From NCBI RefSeq assembly GCF_039555335.1, contig NC_092642.1:23789262-23853261 (forward strand): a DNA stretch of 64,000 nucleotides. The letters are read 5' to 3'. This document shows positions 43,717 through 56,240 of the stretch, piece after piece; position 1 is the stretch's first letter, and every line of letters starts with the position of its first letter. The stretch comes from Amphiura filiformis (Eukaryota > Echinodermata > Ophiuroidea > Amphilepidida > Amphiuridae). The translations under genes were made by a program, and so were the position numbers. The notes below the pieces were generated by a model. The model saw only the letters and a program-made list of their open reading frames with translations. It did no database searches and was not told the origin of the DNA.

Positions 43717-43962
43717 AGTTTCCCTACGAAAAAGGAATAAATCTAAAACCACTAATCACTCCAATTATACCCTGCTGATCCCTATTGATGGAGCTGTCAA
43801 CAGGGTGTGAAAATAATATTATAACTTAACATTTTTCTATCAGTTGGTTTACCCACTGTGGTTTAACATGGGAAGGGTCTGGCTAGCTGGTAGTGATATT
43901 GGTCAAAGGGGGTAATTACCAGTAATTGGGCTTGGTTTTATATCCTTTTTCGTAGCAAAATC
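43717..43962. mobile_element. Possible MITE with TTTCCCTACGAAAAAGG ends
   Basis: The left part gtttccctacgaaaaaggaa and the right part tatcctttttcgtagcaaaa are inverted over about 18 bp. The inside is not clearly palindromic. Confidence 0.55.
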
Positions 43963-44317
43963 CAACTATATGATTCTCCGGCTTGCGACAGTCCATTAGA
44001 TGGCATTATAACTGTCGGGTGTGTGCACATAGAGACTAGCTGTGAGTATTTCAAGCTTTAACTTTCCATATTTTGTAGGCTGAAACTGCAAAATTAGTAT
44101 CAAGTACGGAGTACCATATTCGACCTGTAAAGTGGCACAATGGCGCCTGCAGGTTGGGACATGTGTAAACATTACAAATATGCCAAAAAATCAGGTTTTA
44201 AATAATTAACCAAATTTCATATCATAAGATTGTTAGTGGCTTTGACACAGGAAACAATTGAAGCACCCATGCTGGCAGCTGAAAGGTCCAGGGTTGAATT
44301 AGGTTGAATATGGTAAT

Positions 44318-44461
44318 GGTCTGTTCTATTTAAAATCCATACCCCCTATGAAAGACATGACCTTAATCTTAATCCATATGAAATTCACACTCGGACTCCC
44401 TGTGTTGAAGATTAAGGTCATATTTTGTACAGGGGGTATATGGATTTTAACTGGAATAGCT
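44318..44461. mobile_element. Foldback MITE, family 1 (short copy)
   Basis: The left part is tctatttaaaatccataccc followed by cctatgaaagacatgacctt; the right end is atggattttaactggaatag. The centre is shortened to give a 144-bp hairpin. Confidence 0.78.
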
Positions 44462-44799
44462 CGATTGTAAGGTGGAAGCATCATGTGTTGCAGAAATGTA
44501 AATGTTGCGACTTCTTTTTTTTTCTCCAACTCAGGAATATGTGCGACTGTTTTTGCAATGAAAAGGATGGATTTATCTTGTATTTACTTTTGTATCATCA
44601 TATATTTTCGCTGCCAAATTTGTCAACTTTTGCATAAATGATTGCAGAAGATATAAAATATGTTTGTTTGTGTGGGTTTTTTTTTAAGTTAAGTTTTATT
44701 TTAACTATACCTTAAATGAAACTACAAAACATTCTGTTAGTGGGCATGACGTCACTTTTGATAGATCGCTTCTTCCCATTGGCTGCTTTTGCCGAGATT

Positions 44800-45060
44800 T
44801 GGCTGTTCCATCTCATCCGTCATACACGAAGGGGACACTTACCCTTGCACTCAATACCTCTTGATGAAACAATTCCAACAGTTTGATTTCTTATCAGGGA
44901 AATCAACTTAAAATGATTACCAAAGACAAGGCAAATTGTTTTTTTCTGTGCTGAGAAAATTGACCTGAACTGAAACGTCCCCTGTACAAACAGGGATTTA
45001 CGAGGGTGTCCCCTTTGACAGACGTGAGTAGTGGGTAAGTGCGATAGATGGAACAGCCCC
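44800..45060. mobile_element. Possible MITE with GGCTGTTCCATCT ends
   Basis: The left part ttggctgttccatctcatcc and the right part gcgatagatggaacagcccc are inverted; 'ggggacacttaccc' and 'gggtgtcccc' are a second inverted pair with an indel. Confidence 0.55.
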
Positions 45061-45078
45061 GACCGAGAGAATGTCAAG

Positions 45079-45182
45079 AAGGCCCTATCTGCAATAGCTG
45101 CCCTATAGACATTTGACAATTTTTGTATTCTACATTGTATACATCTGTTACCTGGCAGCTACATGTATTGCAGGTAGGGCCT
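45079..45182. mobile_element. Short palindromic repeat, family 5 copy 1
   Basis: The left part ggccctatctgcaatagctg and the right part ggcagctacatgtattgcag, gtagggcc are inverted. A relative is at 50583-50676, and a right half at about 63265-63302 (acacctgacagctatttcag). Confidence 0.65.
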
Positions 45183-45423
45183 TGTACTTACCCGTCGATA
45201 TATATGATGATAGAAAAGTACATAAGATTCAGACTTTTGCTGTTAAATAGTCAAATGGCACTGTAACTTTGTGCAAAGTATTAAGCTTTTTTTGCTACAA
45301 ATTGTATATAAGTGTGTAGTGCTGGTATATTTGTGGCACGGTGCATGCAATTTTTGTATACACGTATTTTGAGAAAGGTTTGGAGATCAGTTTGTCTGCC
45401 TGACGCATGATAAGTAAAATAAA

Positions 45424-45670
45424 CATAACACTGTGGGCACTACTGACTGAATTATCTGCTTCTAACAAGTATTTTGATTGGTTAAAAAGAGTGCTATATC
45501 ATGTATTGAACCAATCAGAGATATGGTTAGAACAATCAGTAGGGTTGATTAAGCATAAAATTGCTAAGAAATTTAAAAGCTGTATTTTGATTGGTTACGT
45601 AGGTGATTATATCATGTAATTGGCCAATCAGGGATACTGTAAGAACGAGAGTAGTGCCCATAGTGTTAAG
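45424..45670. mobile_element. Foldback MITE, family 2
   Basis: The left end is cataacactgtgggcactac and the right end gtagtgcccatagtgttaag. Internal 'ttttgattggtta' blocks occur twice, each followed by a near-complement 'aaccaatcag' or 'ggccaatcag'. Confidence 0.8.
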
Positions 45671-45904
45671 ATAGAAAACATGTATTTCAGTTGCAAAGCA
45701 AGAATCGGCTGAATATTGTAACTCGAGTTGAATTGTTTGAAAAAACACAAATGTGTGGTAGAATAGATTCCAATAAATTTTGGAATTTTAAAAAGGATTT
45801 GATATGATGACCAGTATTTAAATTACAGACAAATGTGGTTTCTGAATGGTGAATCAGATAGTTGAAGGTTCAACTTATAATATCTATTATGACAGCAGAC
45901 AAAA

Positions 45905-46171
45905 TGAGCTATTCTGTTTGAAATTCACACCCCCTGTGGGAGATTTCAATTCCAGTTGTACCTTATGTTGTTCAATACAATTACAAATGTGTTCAATTGC
46001 AAAAATGAATTGTTTAAATTTGTCAAATTCAGTTAAATTTTTACACAATTTGGCCTGAAAGCTCAGAATTTCACCTTTACACCTTTTTATTACAGAATCA
46101 TTTAAACGGTTAAATTTGGTTGGAACCCAAAGTCTTCCTCAGTGTGGGTGTGGATTTTAAATAATAGCGCA
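45905..46171. mobile_element. Foldback MITE, family 1 (degenerate or interrupted)
   Basis: The left piece tgagctattctgtttgaaat with tcacaccccctgtgggagat is at 45905-45947. A possible right piece gtgggtgtggattttaaata is at 46143-46162. Unrelated AT-rich sequence lies between, so it is either an interrupted copy or two fragments. Confidence 0.5.
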
Positions 46172-46530
46172 ATGTAAGGCTTGTCAGTACATGTCAGCAC
46201 ATGTAGTAAAAAAAAAGCCTGATATAATAATGATCGATGTAATAATATAACCATGCCAATGACTCATCCTTGTTAGTGTACCTTTAAAATTAAGAATTGT
46301 GTGAACTTCTCCAACTCAGGTCATGTGTATTTCGTATTTACCAAGTCATATGCAAGGTACACTGCTTACTGCATCTAATAATAGAGGACTTTTAAGTGCA
46401 AGTTTACCTCAGTGTGTAGATAGTATTGCAATTACAGGGTGTCCCTCCCAACATGCTGACTGCAAGCATAGAAATAGATGTAAAAGCGCTATTTATGATA
46501 AGACTGGAAAATCTGATTATATTTCTTTTA

Positions 46531-46756
46531 TAACCCCATGGGCACTACATGCCAAGTTATCAGCCTCTAAGAACTATTTTCATTGGTTATAAAGGGGGGC
46601 GATATCATATATTGAGCCAATCAGAGATAAGGTAAGAATAAGGAGTAAGTGCTTAGATCTAAAAGCTCTAATTTGATTGGTTACTCAGATGATTATATCA
46701 TGTAAAGAACCAATTAGATGCATTGTAAGAAAAGGAAGTAGTGCCCATGGGGTTAA
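46531..46756. mobile_element. Foldback MITE, family 2
   Basis: The left end is taaccccatgggcactacat and the right end gtagtgcccatggggttaa: good inverted termini. The same internal 'attggttac..tatatcatgta..ccaat' units are present as in the other three copies. Confidence 0.84.
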
Positions 46757-47085
46757 AAGTCATTACAGGAATCACTGTAAGGTGCAAAAAATGTAACTTG
46801 GGGAAAAAACTTTTTGAGACATCTGGTTTTTTATAGACAAATGTCTATATTCTATTGTTTGCATTGTGTAAAAATGGAGATAAATATTTCCATTTGAACA
46901 AAGTTGCCATGAAACTGTAAATATGTACTACTGTTTGGGATATCACAACGGTTGTTGTTTTGATGATGTTTTTTGTTTTTCCCCTCTATTCTTCACCATT
47001 GTTCATCTTCCACAACTATTAATTGTGGATTTTGATGTACTTCATGATACTTCTTTACTCTTATAACTATGTATTGTACAGAATG

Positions 47086-47277
47086 GGATATATTGCCGTT
47101 GAAATCCAAATACCCCCTATGGAAGAAGGCATGACCTTGATTTCCCACACATGGAGTGTGAATTTCAAATGGTGTTGCCTGAATGGGTGACCCCATTTGA
47201 AATCTTCACCCCCTGTGGTAGCATATTAAGGCCATGTCTTCCATAGGGGGTGTGTGGATTTCAACTAGAATAGCCCA
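47086..47277. mobile_element. Foldback MITE, family 1
   Basis: The left part is gttgaaatccaaataccccc, tatggaagaaggcatgacct; the right end is ggatttcaactagaatagcc. Internal 'cctgaatgggtgacccc' marks the usual centre. Palindromic and near full length. Confidence 0.84.
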
Positions 47278-47549
47278 GTGATATCTAAGAAACTTGTAGC
47301 ATGTTTAAAGTGTGTGGCATAAACTCCCGATAAAGGGTAGCTTTGTTAGGTTGATGCACTATGTGTGAATGTAGGTGTGTGCACAGTGTGAATGTAATGA
47401 ACCATATGTCAGAGTTTAGCCAAGCTGATAACAATGACTTGGACTAAAAAGTTTTCTCTTAATTTTTTTGAGGAGATCATAGGTTTTTGAAAATACCAAA
47501 TTATGAAGGCTACCAACACAGATGGGTGATCAACTTGGCTTAACTCTGA

Positions 47550-47881
47550 TTAGGCCCTGCACACTTGATTCTGAGTTTCCTGTATTTCAAAAAACAAATG
47601 TGATAACTTTTACATTATTTTTCCCAGTTTCAATATCAGTCAAACTGTGGAATTAAACATAGTCTTTGGGCACAAGCTCACATATTGGATATTGAAGGAT
47701 TTACTATAAATAATGTGAAGGCTGAAGCGAGTTCAGATTCAGTCTAAGCATTCGGAGGGGGTACCACAAAAATGCACATTTAAATTTAAGAAAAATTACA
47801 ATAATGAATTCAATGGTGGGCATGAATTTCAAGCGCAGGTGGGCGACAGGAAACTCAAGATTCAAGTGTGAAGGGCCTTAT
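47550..47881. mobile_element. MITE with GGCCCTGCACACTTGA ends
   Basis: The left part taggccctgcacacttgatt, ctgagtttcctg, and the right part caggaaactcaagattcaag, tgtgaagggcctta are inverted over about 35 bp. Confidence 0.75.
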
Positions 47882-48349
47882 ATAAGCTGACAAAGATGGA
47901 GGTTTACTTGAAGTAAAGAGTATGTTTGATTTCTTAAAGTCTAAATAAATAGACTTGCACGTATACCTTATTCCAGCAACTCATGTGGTGTAGAGCAATT
48001 ATGGCAGCAGTGCTTGTATAAATGCATATTGAATGGTTTTATTGCATGGTTTTTCACCCGACCCGATGATTACGGTTATGGATGAGATGTATTTGAAATT
48101 GGACAGTATTGTAAGGCTTGTAGCAACAAAACTCTTTTCTAATTTCGAATTCGCACTTAAATTTTTGGAAAATGTAGCAAGGATTTTTTCCTTTGAATTT
48201 TTGTAAGAAAGATTGTTTTCCTTGATTTCTGTGTGTGTCTGTACAACTGTATTATGGGTAAATTAATGTATGTGAAATGTGTTTTTCCACAAACTTCCTT
48301 TTTGAAAATCTAAAGATTACTAACTGAACAATGTACTGTGTGCCAAGAT

Positions 48350-48539
48350 AGGGGTTACTCCAGTTATTCATACACACCCTATGGAAGATGTGACCTTAAT
48401 CTTGCACACAGGGGGTGTATATTTCAAATGGAGTCACCCATTCATGTAACCTCATTTGAAATAAATTTGCAGTCCCTGTGTGGACAATTAAGGTCATATC
48501 TTCCATGGGGGTGTATGGATTTCAACTGGAATAGCCCAT
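48350..48539. mobile_element. Foldback MITE, family 1
   Basis: The left part is cagttattcatacacaccct, atggaagatgtgaccttaat; the right end is ggatttcaactggaatagcc. The centre gagtcacccattcatgtaac fits the family. About 190 bp. Confidence 0.84.
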
Positions 48540-49990
48540 TGCAGCCACTCCAGATTCATTTTATATGCCATACTTTTTGATAACTCTTTATGCAGTTGTG
48601 TATTTATTATTCACAGGCTAAAAAAATCATCTTTAAAAAAAATTTATACAATAGCTTTTCATTTTTCTTGAAATCAAAATGTGTGTCATTTGTGCAGTTC
48701 CTATACACTGTATATAATACATATGCCAGGTTTGTGGTGATTTGTAGCAATTTCCTAGACAATAACCTGGGATATTCACCAAGCATAGGCTCGGTTTGGA
48801 GCATATTTTATTTGTTTGTGATAAGTACATTAACCTTCAAAAAGGAATATTCAGTATTGTGTTTGTGAAGAAGAAAAAAAAAGGAATTTACAGAAGCAGT
48901 TGTTGGTATTGAGTTGAACAGATTAACTTGTTTAAAGGTTTCATCAGGGAAACATATTCTAAAAGACGTAATTGGAAAAGTGATCCCATCCGGGAATCGA
49001 ACCTAGGACCTCCGGTTTGTGAGACATGCCTCTTAACTACTTGGCCACAGGAGCTTCATGATTAGGTAAACTTGTCTATAAATAGCCACTCTACCATAGC
49101 TCCTCGCAAGTTTTCCATGGTAGATATACAAGCGATAAATGTACCAATCCTCTGTCATGATTGGTTGCTATCTCAATTTTCAAGCAGTAGTGTTTCTTTA
49201 AAATAATGAACAAAATTGTTGTGAGCAGCATATTTCTTCCAAATTTTTGTGAAGTTTTTTGTTAAAAAGTCGTCTTATTCCATTTCAAATTTTTGAACCT
49301 GAATGTCTTCTTCATTTCCTACAGCAAAATTTTTTATATAAAAGATGTCAAACATTTTTAACTTGAATCTGCCAAACTCTTTAGCCCATTCGTATTCCAT
49401 GATTTTGTACTTTGTGTAAAGGTTGCAGAATTCTTCACCAACAAATTATACGCTGGTGGAATTCAGTTGCAAATGTGATTGTCTTTATTGATTTGCGGCT
49501 AATGTTAGCTAGTGAAATGTTTTCTGATTGTAAATTGCTACCGTAAGAGGAAATAATGGCAGAAAGCTTATCCAATATGTAATGGACATGAACTTGAATA
49601 TTTGTCACTCTAAGCTATGTGTGTGTGCATTTAGGTTTGTAACTACATAATTGCACAGACAGATGTAAATTGATCAACAAGCACAAGTTCCAATATGCTG
49701 TATGTAGTTTGTGATAAAAACCGGCTTCATAGGACTGTAAGCTTATGCAATTTAACTGGAATGTACAGGCATTTGCCAAGGCTATACTCTTTATATGGCA
49801 TGTGAAGTTGGAAGTAGGCTTTGATGCAGTTTGCAATTATTATTAGATAGGAATGAACATGTTTTAACAGAAGCGTATCGCAAGTTGTCAGATGGGGGCT
49901 GGGCACCGAGCCTGATTGAGGGAGCACCTGCCATTTTTAGGCAATTTTCAAATTTTCACTTCGATTGGGTTACCCTATGATGCTATACAC
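48540..49990. other. Downstream flank
   Basis: AT-rich, no gene. Apart from the tRNA-like remnant at 48975-49062 nothing is recognised. Short open frames on both strands show no protein similarity. Confidence 0.4.
48975..49062 (-). mobile_element. tRNA-like SINE head (minus strand)
   Basis: The reverse complement gives gtggccaagtagttaagagg (A box) and gtcctaggttcgattcccgg (B box), at tRNA spacing. The acceptor stem and anticodon stem do not pair, so it is called a tRNA-derived remnant rather than a tRNA gene. Confidence 0.55.
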
Positions 49991-50283
49991 TGGGGAGGTG
50001 ATGTAATAATCGGATTAACTACCGTAGCAATAGGTGAAAAACAATTTTTGAATATACCGTGCTGCACTGGTACATTCGTGCGGTACCTCTGCATTGAACC
50101 ATATCATGTTGATTACTCGCACCTGTAAGATTAGTATCTTTGAAAAGACCGGTATTGTATTCAATCTATGATTGCAGACATACACAGGTGATGAGGCAAC
50201 CTGCTTGTAGTGCAGCGTGATGCAAAAATTATTTTCACCTATTGCTATGGTAGTTAATCCGATAAATACATCACTTCGCCAGC
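49991..50283. mobile_element. MITE with GAGGTGATGTAATAATCGG ends
   Basis: The arms pair over nearly 60 bp: left gtaataatcggattaactac, cgtagcaataggtgaaaa; right ttttcacctattgctatggt, agttaatccgataaatacat. The centre is unpaired. Confidence 0.8.
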
Positions 50284-50582
50284 GTATGCCACCTTGTATT
50301 GATGTTGCTAGTCACTACAACTGAATTTAACCCTCCAGGGACTAGTGACGAGGGATTCCGATCTGATCAGTGACATAAATTTTTCATTGTTGCTTTGGAA
50401 AGATCAATCCACTTTGTTAACTGTGCATTTCTTGTGTTAACATGCCATGCATGTTCTGTCTCTCCTCTACAAATTCTCTTTGGCTGGCTGTGATATCAAG
50501 AAGTGGTGCAATGTTGTTGTTTTTTTACTCCTTATCTCTGTATGCTGTGGTGTATAAATATTGGGTGTTACAAGTGGTTACA

Positions 50583-50676
50583 AGAAAGCCAATAGCTGCC
50601 ATATAGACATGTCTCTACATTCTATATGTTGTACACTACTTTATATATGACACCTGGCAGCTATTGCAGATGGAGC
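50583..50676. mobile_element. Short palindromic repeat, family 5 copy 2
   Basis: The left part agaaagccaatagctgccat, atagacatgtctct, and the right part gacacctggcagctattgca, gatggagcc are inverted, with 'acattctatatgttgtacac' between. Confidence 0.65.
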
Positions 50677-50890
50677 CATCTTTAATAACCCCTTGATTTT
50701 ATGCATGACAATATTTATACATCACTGATGTTATCTGGTGTGTATACTGACAGATTTAGGGGCAATGTCAACACAATTAACAAGGGTTCATAAGTGCTCG
50801 AATTTTTTTTAACAGTTGTCAATAGATTTGAAACCATTGTAACTTATGTTACAATTAGACGGTTTATAAATCAAGAACACTGACAAATTT

Positions 50891-51073
50891 TGGGCTATTC
50901 CATTTGAAATCCTATACCCCTTTGGAAATGGAAGACTTGCGATTAATCTTTCACACAGGGAGTATGTATTTCAAATTGAGTTGCCTGGATAGGTGACTCC
51001 ATTTTGAAATCTACACCATCTGGGTGGAAGATTAAGGTCTTCCGTAGGTGTATATATTTCAACTGGAACAGGC
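50891..51073. mobile_element. Foldback MITE, family 1
   Basis: The left end is tgggctattccatttgaaat; the right end is tttcaactggaacaggcca. Centre 'ttgcctggataggtgactcc'. Palindromic, 183 bp. Confidence 0.83.
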
Positions 51074-51518
51074 CAACATATTTTGATGCTAAGTTGTGTT
51101 ATTTCACTATCTGCAAGTTTAATACCTCTTTTAATTTTTATCTGTTTCACAGAAATCATATTTTGTTGTTTTAAACAAACCAAAAAAAATCATTACATGT
51201 TATACTGAATACTGTAAGCTTTATTTTACAATTTGCTATATTTTGATTTACCTCAACCAGACGTATATTATTTTTGATCAACATTGTCATGTGTTTGTGT
51301 AATATGTATATTTTTTTGGCTATTCATTATCAGGGTGATACAAAAGTAATAATACTCAAAATACAAAATGACAAAATGTATGTGTAAAGATCTGTAACAA
51401 TATTGTGGCTCAAACTGTGTGTCTCGGATGCGTAAATGCTACATATGCCAGCAGGTGATTCCAGAGAGATGAGACTGTTTTTCAAGGAGTTGCTCAAGTG
51501 CTATTTGTTGCACACTGA

Positions 51519-51605
51519 TTCCAGTTGAAATCCATACACCCTCTGTGGAAGACATGAGCTTAATCTTCCAGACAGGGAATGTGTGACTCCATTTGAATTG
51601 TCACT
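51519..51605. mobile_element. Foldback MITE, family 1 (left half only)
   Basis: Only the left half remains: gattccagttgaaatccata, caccctctgtggaagacatg, ending in gtgactccatttgaattgtc. The right arm is absent. Confidence 0.7.
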
Positions 51606-52446
51606 TTCTGTAGCATTTACTCAACTAGGACACAATTTTTGAGGAATCTTACATTATTGGGACACCCTGTATTTATGTTGCATTACCATGTATAATCAGA
51701 GCCAGATTGTATTATTTGTACCAGTCTGACCACAGACTAAATTGAATTATGCTCATGTACACATAAATGCTAAAACCAGTTTCACAAACAGGCAGCATAC
51801 TAAGCACAATTGTAAGCCGACTGTGATCTGCAAGGCATGCCGGGGTATTTATTTAATGCCACCAAAATAAGTGGCATTATGTAGATGTATCTTTCTTATG
51901 ATCGATTGAATCAAAGGCTTTAGACAAGTCCAGGAATGTTACAAAAGTTGTTTCAATTTGTTTACACCATAGCATTAATATCATGGCAGCACACATAGTG
52001 GAACTTGTTCTAAGATAAGGAGTCATCTCCTAAATCTAATAGAACCTGGTTAAATACAGAAAGATGAAACACTGGGGCAATATTGGACATGATCTGACCC
52101 CATACAGGGTACATAGACTGAGCCATCACAGGTATCTGCAAAAGATTAGGCCTGTCTTGATTAGAAACCAAGTGTTGCTATATGATTGTAAAGAACATTG
52201 TATGTGTGATTTCATCAGCAGCAGAAGCATTTCTGTGATATTCAAAGCTGTAAAAAAGGACTTTGCATTTGATTTGTAATCAAAGTGGAAGTATATTTAT
52301 TAATATGAAACTTTTTTTAAATATATTTAAAGGATAACTATATGTAATTACCCAACTGCAAGACTATCACATGTACGTGTGCCATTATATAAAATATAAT
52401 GGTACTGTAAGAACATTGTATGTGCATTCAACAAGCAGGAATAAGC

Positions 52447-52582
52447 CTTTTTGAAGTATGGCGGGCACAAATGGAGAGGGCATACTTTGGTTTGAGTAAA
52501 CTTTTGTCAGCTGAGAAAGCATACAAAGGTTACTCTAACCAAAGTACGCCCTTTCCTTTTGTGCCCACCATACTTCAAAAAA
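52447..52582. mobile_element. Short MITE with TTTTGAAGTATGGCGGGCAC ends
   Basis: Left tttttgaagtatggcgggca, right tgcccaccatacttcaaaaa. Arms of about 55 bp pair through 'gggcatactttggtt'. About 136 bp in all. Confidence 0.8.
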
Positions 52583-52749
52583 CCTTGTCATCTTGGCAAT
52601 TGTTGTTGAAAATCATACAAAACAATGCGACTACACTATAATGGTTATTTGAGATTATAATTTCAATACAAAACTTAATATATATATAGTCAAATAAATT
52701 AAGACACAAAATGTGGTCCTTCAAGAAAATTTCAGGATTGCATGAACAA

Positions 52750-52938
52750 TGGGGCTATTGCAGTTGAAATCCAAACACACCCTATGGAAGACATGATCTT
52801 AATCTCCTAAACAGGGAGTGTAGATTTCAAATGGGGTCACCCAATCAGGTAACCCCATTTGAAATTCACACTCCCTGTGTAGGAGATTAAGGTCATGTCT
52901 TCCACAGAGGGTGTATGGATTGTAATTGGAATAGCCCA
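52750..52938. mobile_element. Foldback MITE, family 1
   Basis: The left end is ggggctattgcagttgaaat; the right end is gattgtaattggaatagccc. The arms contain 'tggaagacatgatcttaatc' and its near complement. Near full length. Confidence 0.85.
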
Positions 52939-53185
52939 GATCAGATTATCTTGTACTGTAGGATCATCTAATAGTACAATGTTCTTGCACTTCCAATTTT
53001 GATTTCTGGGTGTGCGCAAGGGGTTGCACTTTGATGAAAAAGGTAATTCAGCTTTCCATTTCAATTGAAGCTTAAAATGTGTGCAATGACTAGCTTTTTC
53101 ATAATATCTCTAAATACTAATTAATGCCAATGATACATTCAATGTTTTTGCAGTCACATACGAGTATTCCCTGCTGAGATCAGAT

Positions 53186-53488
53186 CCAGGGGCCAAATTC
53201 TGTTAATAATCCCATGTTATATCTTAGATGGGGTGTATCTCTACGGCTAATTTGCCTCTGTGTAACCATAAGGCTGGCTGTGACCACAACTGCCTAGAGA
53301 TGCATTTAGTTATACTGTGACACCTTGGTAGTCGTCTCTATCTTTTTAAGTATTCACATCTGCCGAGTGGCCTTGGTCACAATAGCTCCACACAACGGCA
53401 ATGCGGCTACGCTGTGTATGCAGGTTATACACGGCTACACACATCCTCTAATAACCTAGGATATTGGTACAAGAATTTGGCCCCAGGT
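53186..53488. mobile_element. MITE with CCAGGGGCCAAATTCT ends
   Basis: The left part tccaggggccaaattctgtt and the right part aagaatttggccccaggta are inverted. A small internal hairpin is formed by 'gctgtgtatgc' and 'ttatacacggc'. Confidence 0.72.
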
Positions 53489-54550
53489 AGATTTGTCCAG
53501 TATGGGTTCACCATCAGCGACATAGCCAGGGAAGTACAGACTGCAATGGGCTGGAAATTTAAAAATTAATTTCAGGAAGGGGAAATATAGTAATATATAT
53601 CTTTATGCTCTAACGGCTAGCGCTTGTGATATTCAAGTGTGATTGAACATAAATGGGATGAAAATTTTTGTTTTTGCACCAGGTGAACAATGGGCTGGTT
53701 CGTATGTTGATCATGCCTAGGCAGGGTAGAAGTGCCCTTGTAACTCTTTGCCCTATTGACTCGGCCGTGGTTCAGTAGAAGTACATGCATGCTGGGTGTA
53801 ATATTGTTACCTGGTGAGTGACCTACAGCATGGTTCGATAAATCTGCATGGTTTGTGAATCTAGACTAGCTTGATCAGTATACTCCTTATACTATTTTAG
53901 TTCTTGACGAGGCAGTGACATCAATTAGTTGAGGCAGCCGTGTCGCTCACGCATCTCGTCAGCATCTTTAACGTGCATGTACACTAGCGCTTTGAGTGAA
54001 TGCTCACGATTTGAAGCTGCACCCAGTGAAATATTTACTGATGTCACTGACACGCCAACAATGGAATACAATGAACTGTACCCTTTAGACCCAGATTTAT
54101 AGTACATGTTCCACATCTTTTGATGTATGCAGGTATGTTTCTACCCATCAACCAAATTGTCTGGGGTAGCACAGAGTGAGGCATGTTGAAACAGGGGTGT
54201 ATCACATACTAGGATATTTTGTGATGGTTGACAATTCATATGTCTGATAGAAGTAAAGTTATTTCTTAAACAAAAGAATTTGATAAAAAACCATACATAG
54301 GCAAAATTGTTATAGGTCATTTTTGATTGCCTGCGTGGAGCACACAAAGGCTATCTACATTAGCTGTCTGAAGTACAGAAGGATTATGCCTTTGTTTAAC
54401 CTTAGCAGTACCAGTTAACACATTTGTGCACCAGGCAACTAATGCAGTTAAACTTTGTGTGTTTGAAGCAGTGGATATGTCAATATGAAATACATTCTAT
54501 CATACAATACCTTTATTATGTCATACACCTCTTGAAATAATCCTCGCATC
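53489..54550. other. Downstream flank
   Basis: No gene or inverted repeat recognised. Confidence 0.35.
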
Positions 54551-54891
54551 CATGTGATGTGATCAAACAAAATCAGTCTGAAGTCGGTCATATACAATTT
54601 TCAGTTTATTATTGGATTGTAACAGGTAAAGCCACATTTCGCAGAAAACCTCATTGAAATTGGACAACCAGTTCAAAAGATATGAGCAGTTAAAGAGTTT
54701 CCAAAACAACAGGAAACAAAAGGAAATGAGTAAGATTTAATCTTTCCCTAGAGATGTCCTTTTCAGAGGGCTGAGCTTTGAACTCTAGCGAAAAGCCATC
54801 TTCAGAGCCGACAAATTGGAAATATTCACTTTGTTAAAGGCTATATCTTAAATCAATATTTCGACTGATTTTGCTTGATCACATCACATAT
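54551..54891. mobile_element. Foldback MITE, family 3 (longer copy)
   Basis: The left end is catgtgatgtgatcaaacaa, then aatcagtctgaagtcggtca; the right end is ttgcttgatcacatcacata. The internal part is about 340 bp, so longer than the copy at 40863. Confidence 0.76.
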
Positions 54892-55790
54892 AAGAAAAGC
54901 TGTATTTTGCAGTGTGCATTCAGGGTTGCCATTTTACGATGATTGTAAAATAATCATCTACGAGATGTGAATTGTTTATTTTGGTACAGATCAAACTAGA
55001 CTAGATTTCACCTTGAGTTTGGTACGTAGGTGCATATTACAACACTGCTTGCTACATGGAATCTGCATGCTAACCTAGTCGTGCAGAGCATATACAAGGG
55101 CAGTATATTGGCATGCTGACGTTACTACCAAACTTGAGGTGAAACGTTGTGTACGAGGGTTTTTTATACAAAAATATATTTTGTTTTAGCTCCTTAAAAT
55201 TTCGTCAGAAGAGTCTGTGTTGCTTTGTCTTCATGTGTACAATCATAAGGAGTTTTTTTTATTCATATATGTAAATTATTGTATTTGCTGTTATTGTTGC
55301 AAGCAAAATACCCAAAATTTTAACTCTGTGTCATGCTATTTATGAAAAAAAAAATCTTTAAAATTTAAATTTAACAAGAAAAGAAAAAAAAAAGATACAA
55401 AAAAGAAAAAGTATTTTGTTTTATCTGTAAGTTTACCCATGTTATTCTGAAATGTCATTAAAAAGGAAGAACTATCCAACATATGAGATGTCAATTTGTG
55501 ATTTTATCCATGTATCCTTTTCCTCAGGCTATAAATGGAATATCAAATGCTACATTCGGTTTCTGAGAAGAACAGCAGTCCTTTGCTCAGATTGACGCAA
55601 GCACCCTGTTAATGAGCGAGGTACCCATGCTTTGTGTTCCCTTCAAGAGTGCAGATCTGCGCCGACCAACATTTTGACACGTTATTGGCCAATCAGATAC
55701 ATACATAAGAGCTTTAAAAGCGCTATTTCAAAAAGATCAAAGCGCTAAGTGATACACTGCAAAAACAAGAGAAAGAACAAAAGCAAAGAG

Positions 55791-56240
55791 TCAAAAAGGA
55801 TAATAATGAGCCTTAAGAGATTTTTTAAATGTTGCCACCAAGGTTGCCTCCCTGAAGTTACGCGGGAGGCAGTTCCACAACGCTGGACCAGCAGAATGAA
55901 AAGACTTGTCACCACTGCAATTTTTACCGATGTGAGTGGTCAGAAGACTGGTATCCATAGAGGATCTTGTGATGGGTCCAGATGAGCGTGTTCTGTATGA
56001 AGGAGCAGATTCATGCAAATATTTGAAGACGTACAGACAGAGTTTGAATTTGATTCGATCTCTTACTGGTAACCAGTGAAGGTCATGCATTAATGGTGTA
56101 GGGGCTATCAAGTCTGGCGGCATAGAATATGAGTTTGGCTGCTTTGTGTTGGATGGACTGCAAACGATCAAGGTCTTTTGATTTTGCTCCATAGAGGAGA
56201 GCATTCCCGGTGTCAAGGCGAGATATCACAAGGGCTTGCA
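55791..56240 (-). pseudogene. 3' part of a non-LTR retrotransposon reverse transcriptase ORF
   Basis: On the minus strand VQALVISRLDTGNALLYGAK, SKDLDRLQSIQHKAAKLIFY and then, in another frame, LHWLPVRDRIKFKLCLYVFK, YLHESAPSY, DKSFHSAGPALWNCLPRNFR and FKKSLKAHYYPF. These are the well-known C-terminal motifs of CR1/jockey-like LINE proteins (LHWLP, P.LWN.LP, FK..LK). One frame shift near 56105. A 5'-truncated LINE copy is the natural reading. Confidence 0.82.

Noticed and set aside
48975..49062. tRNA gene on the minus strand
   Set aside because: A and B boxes are present but the acceptor and anticodon stems do not pair; treated as a tRNA-derived SINE remnant.
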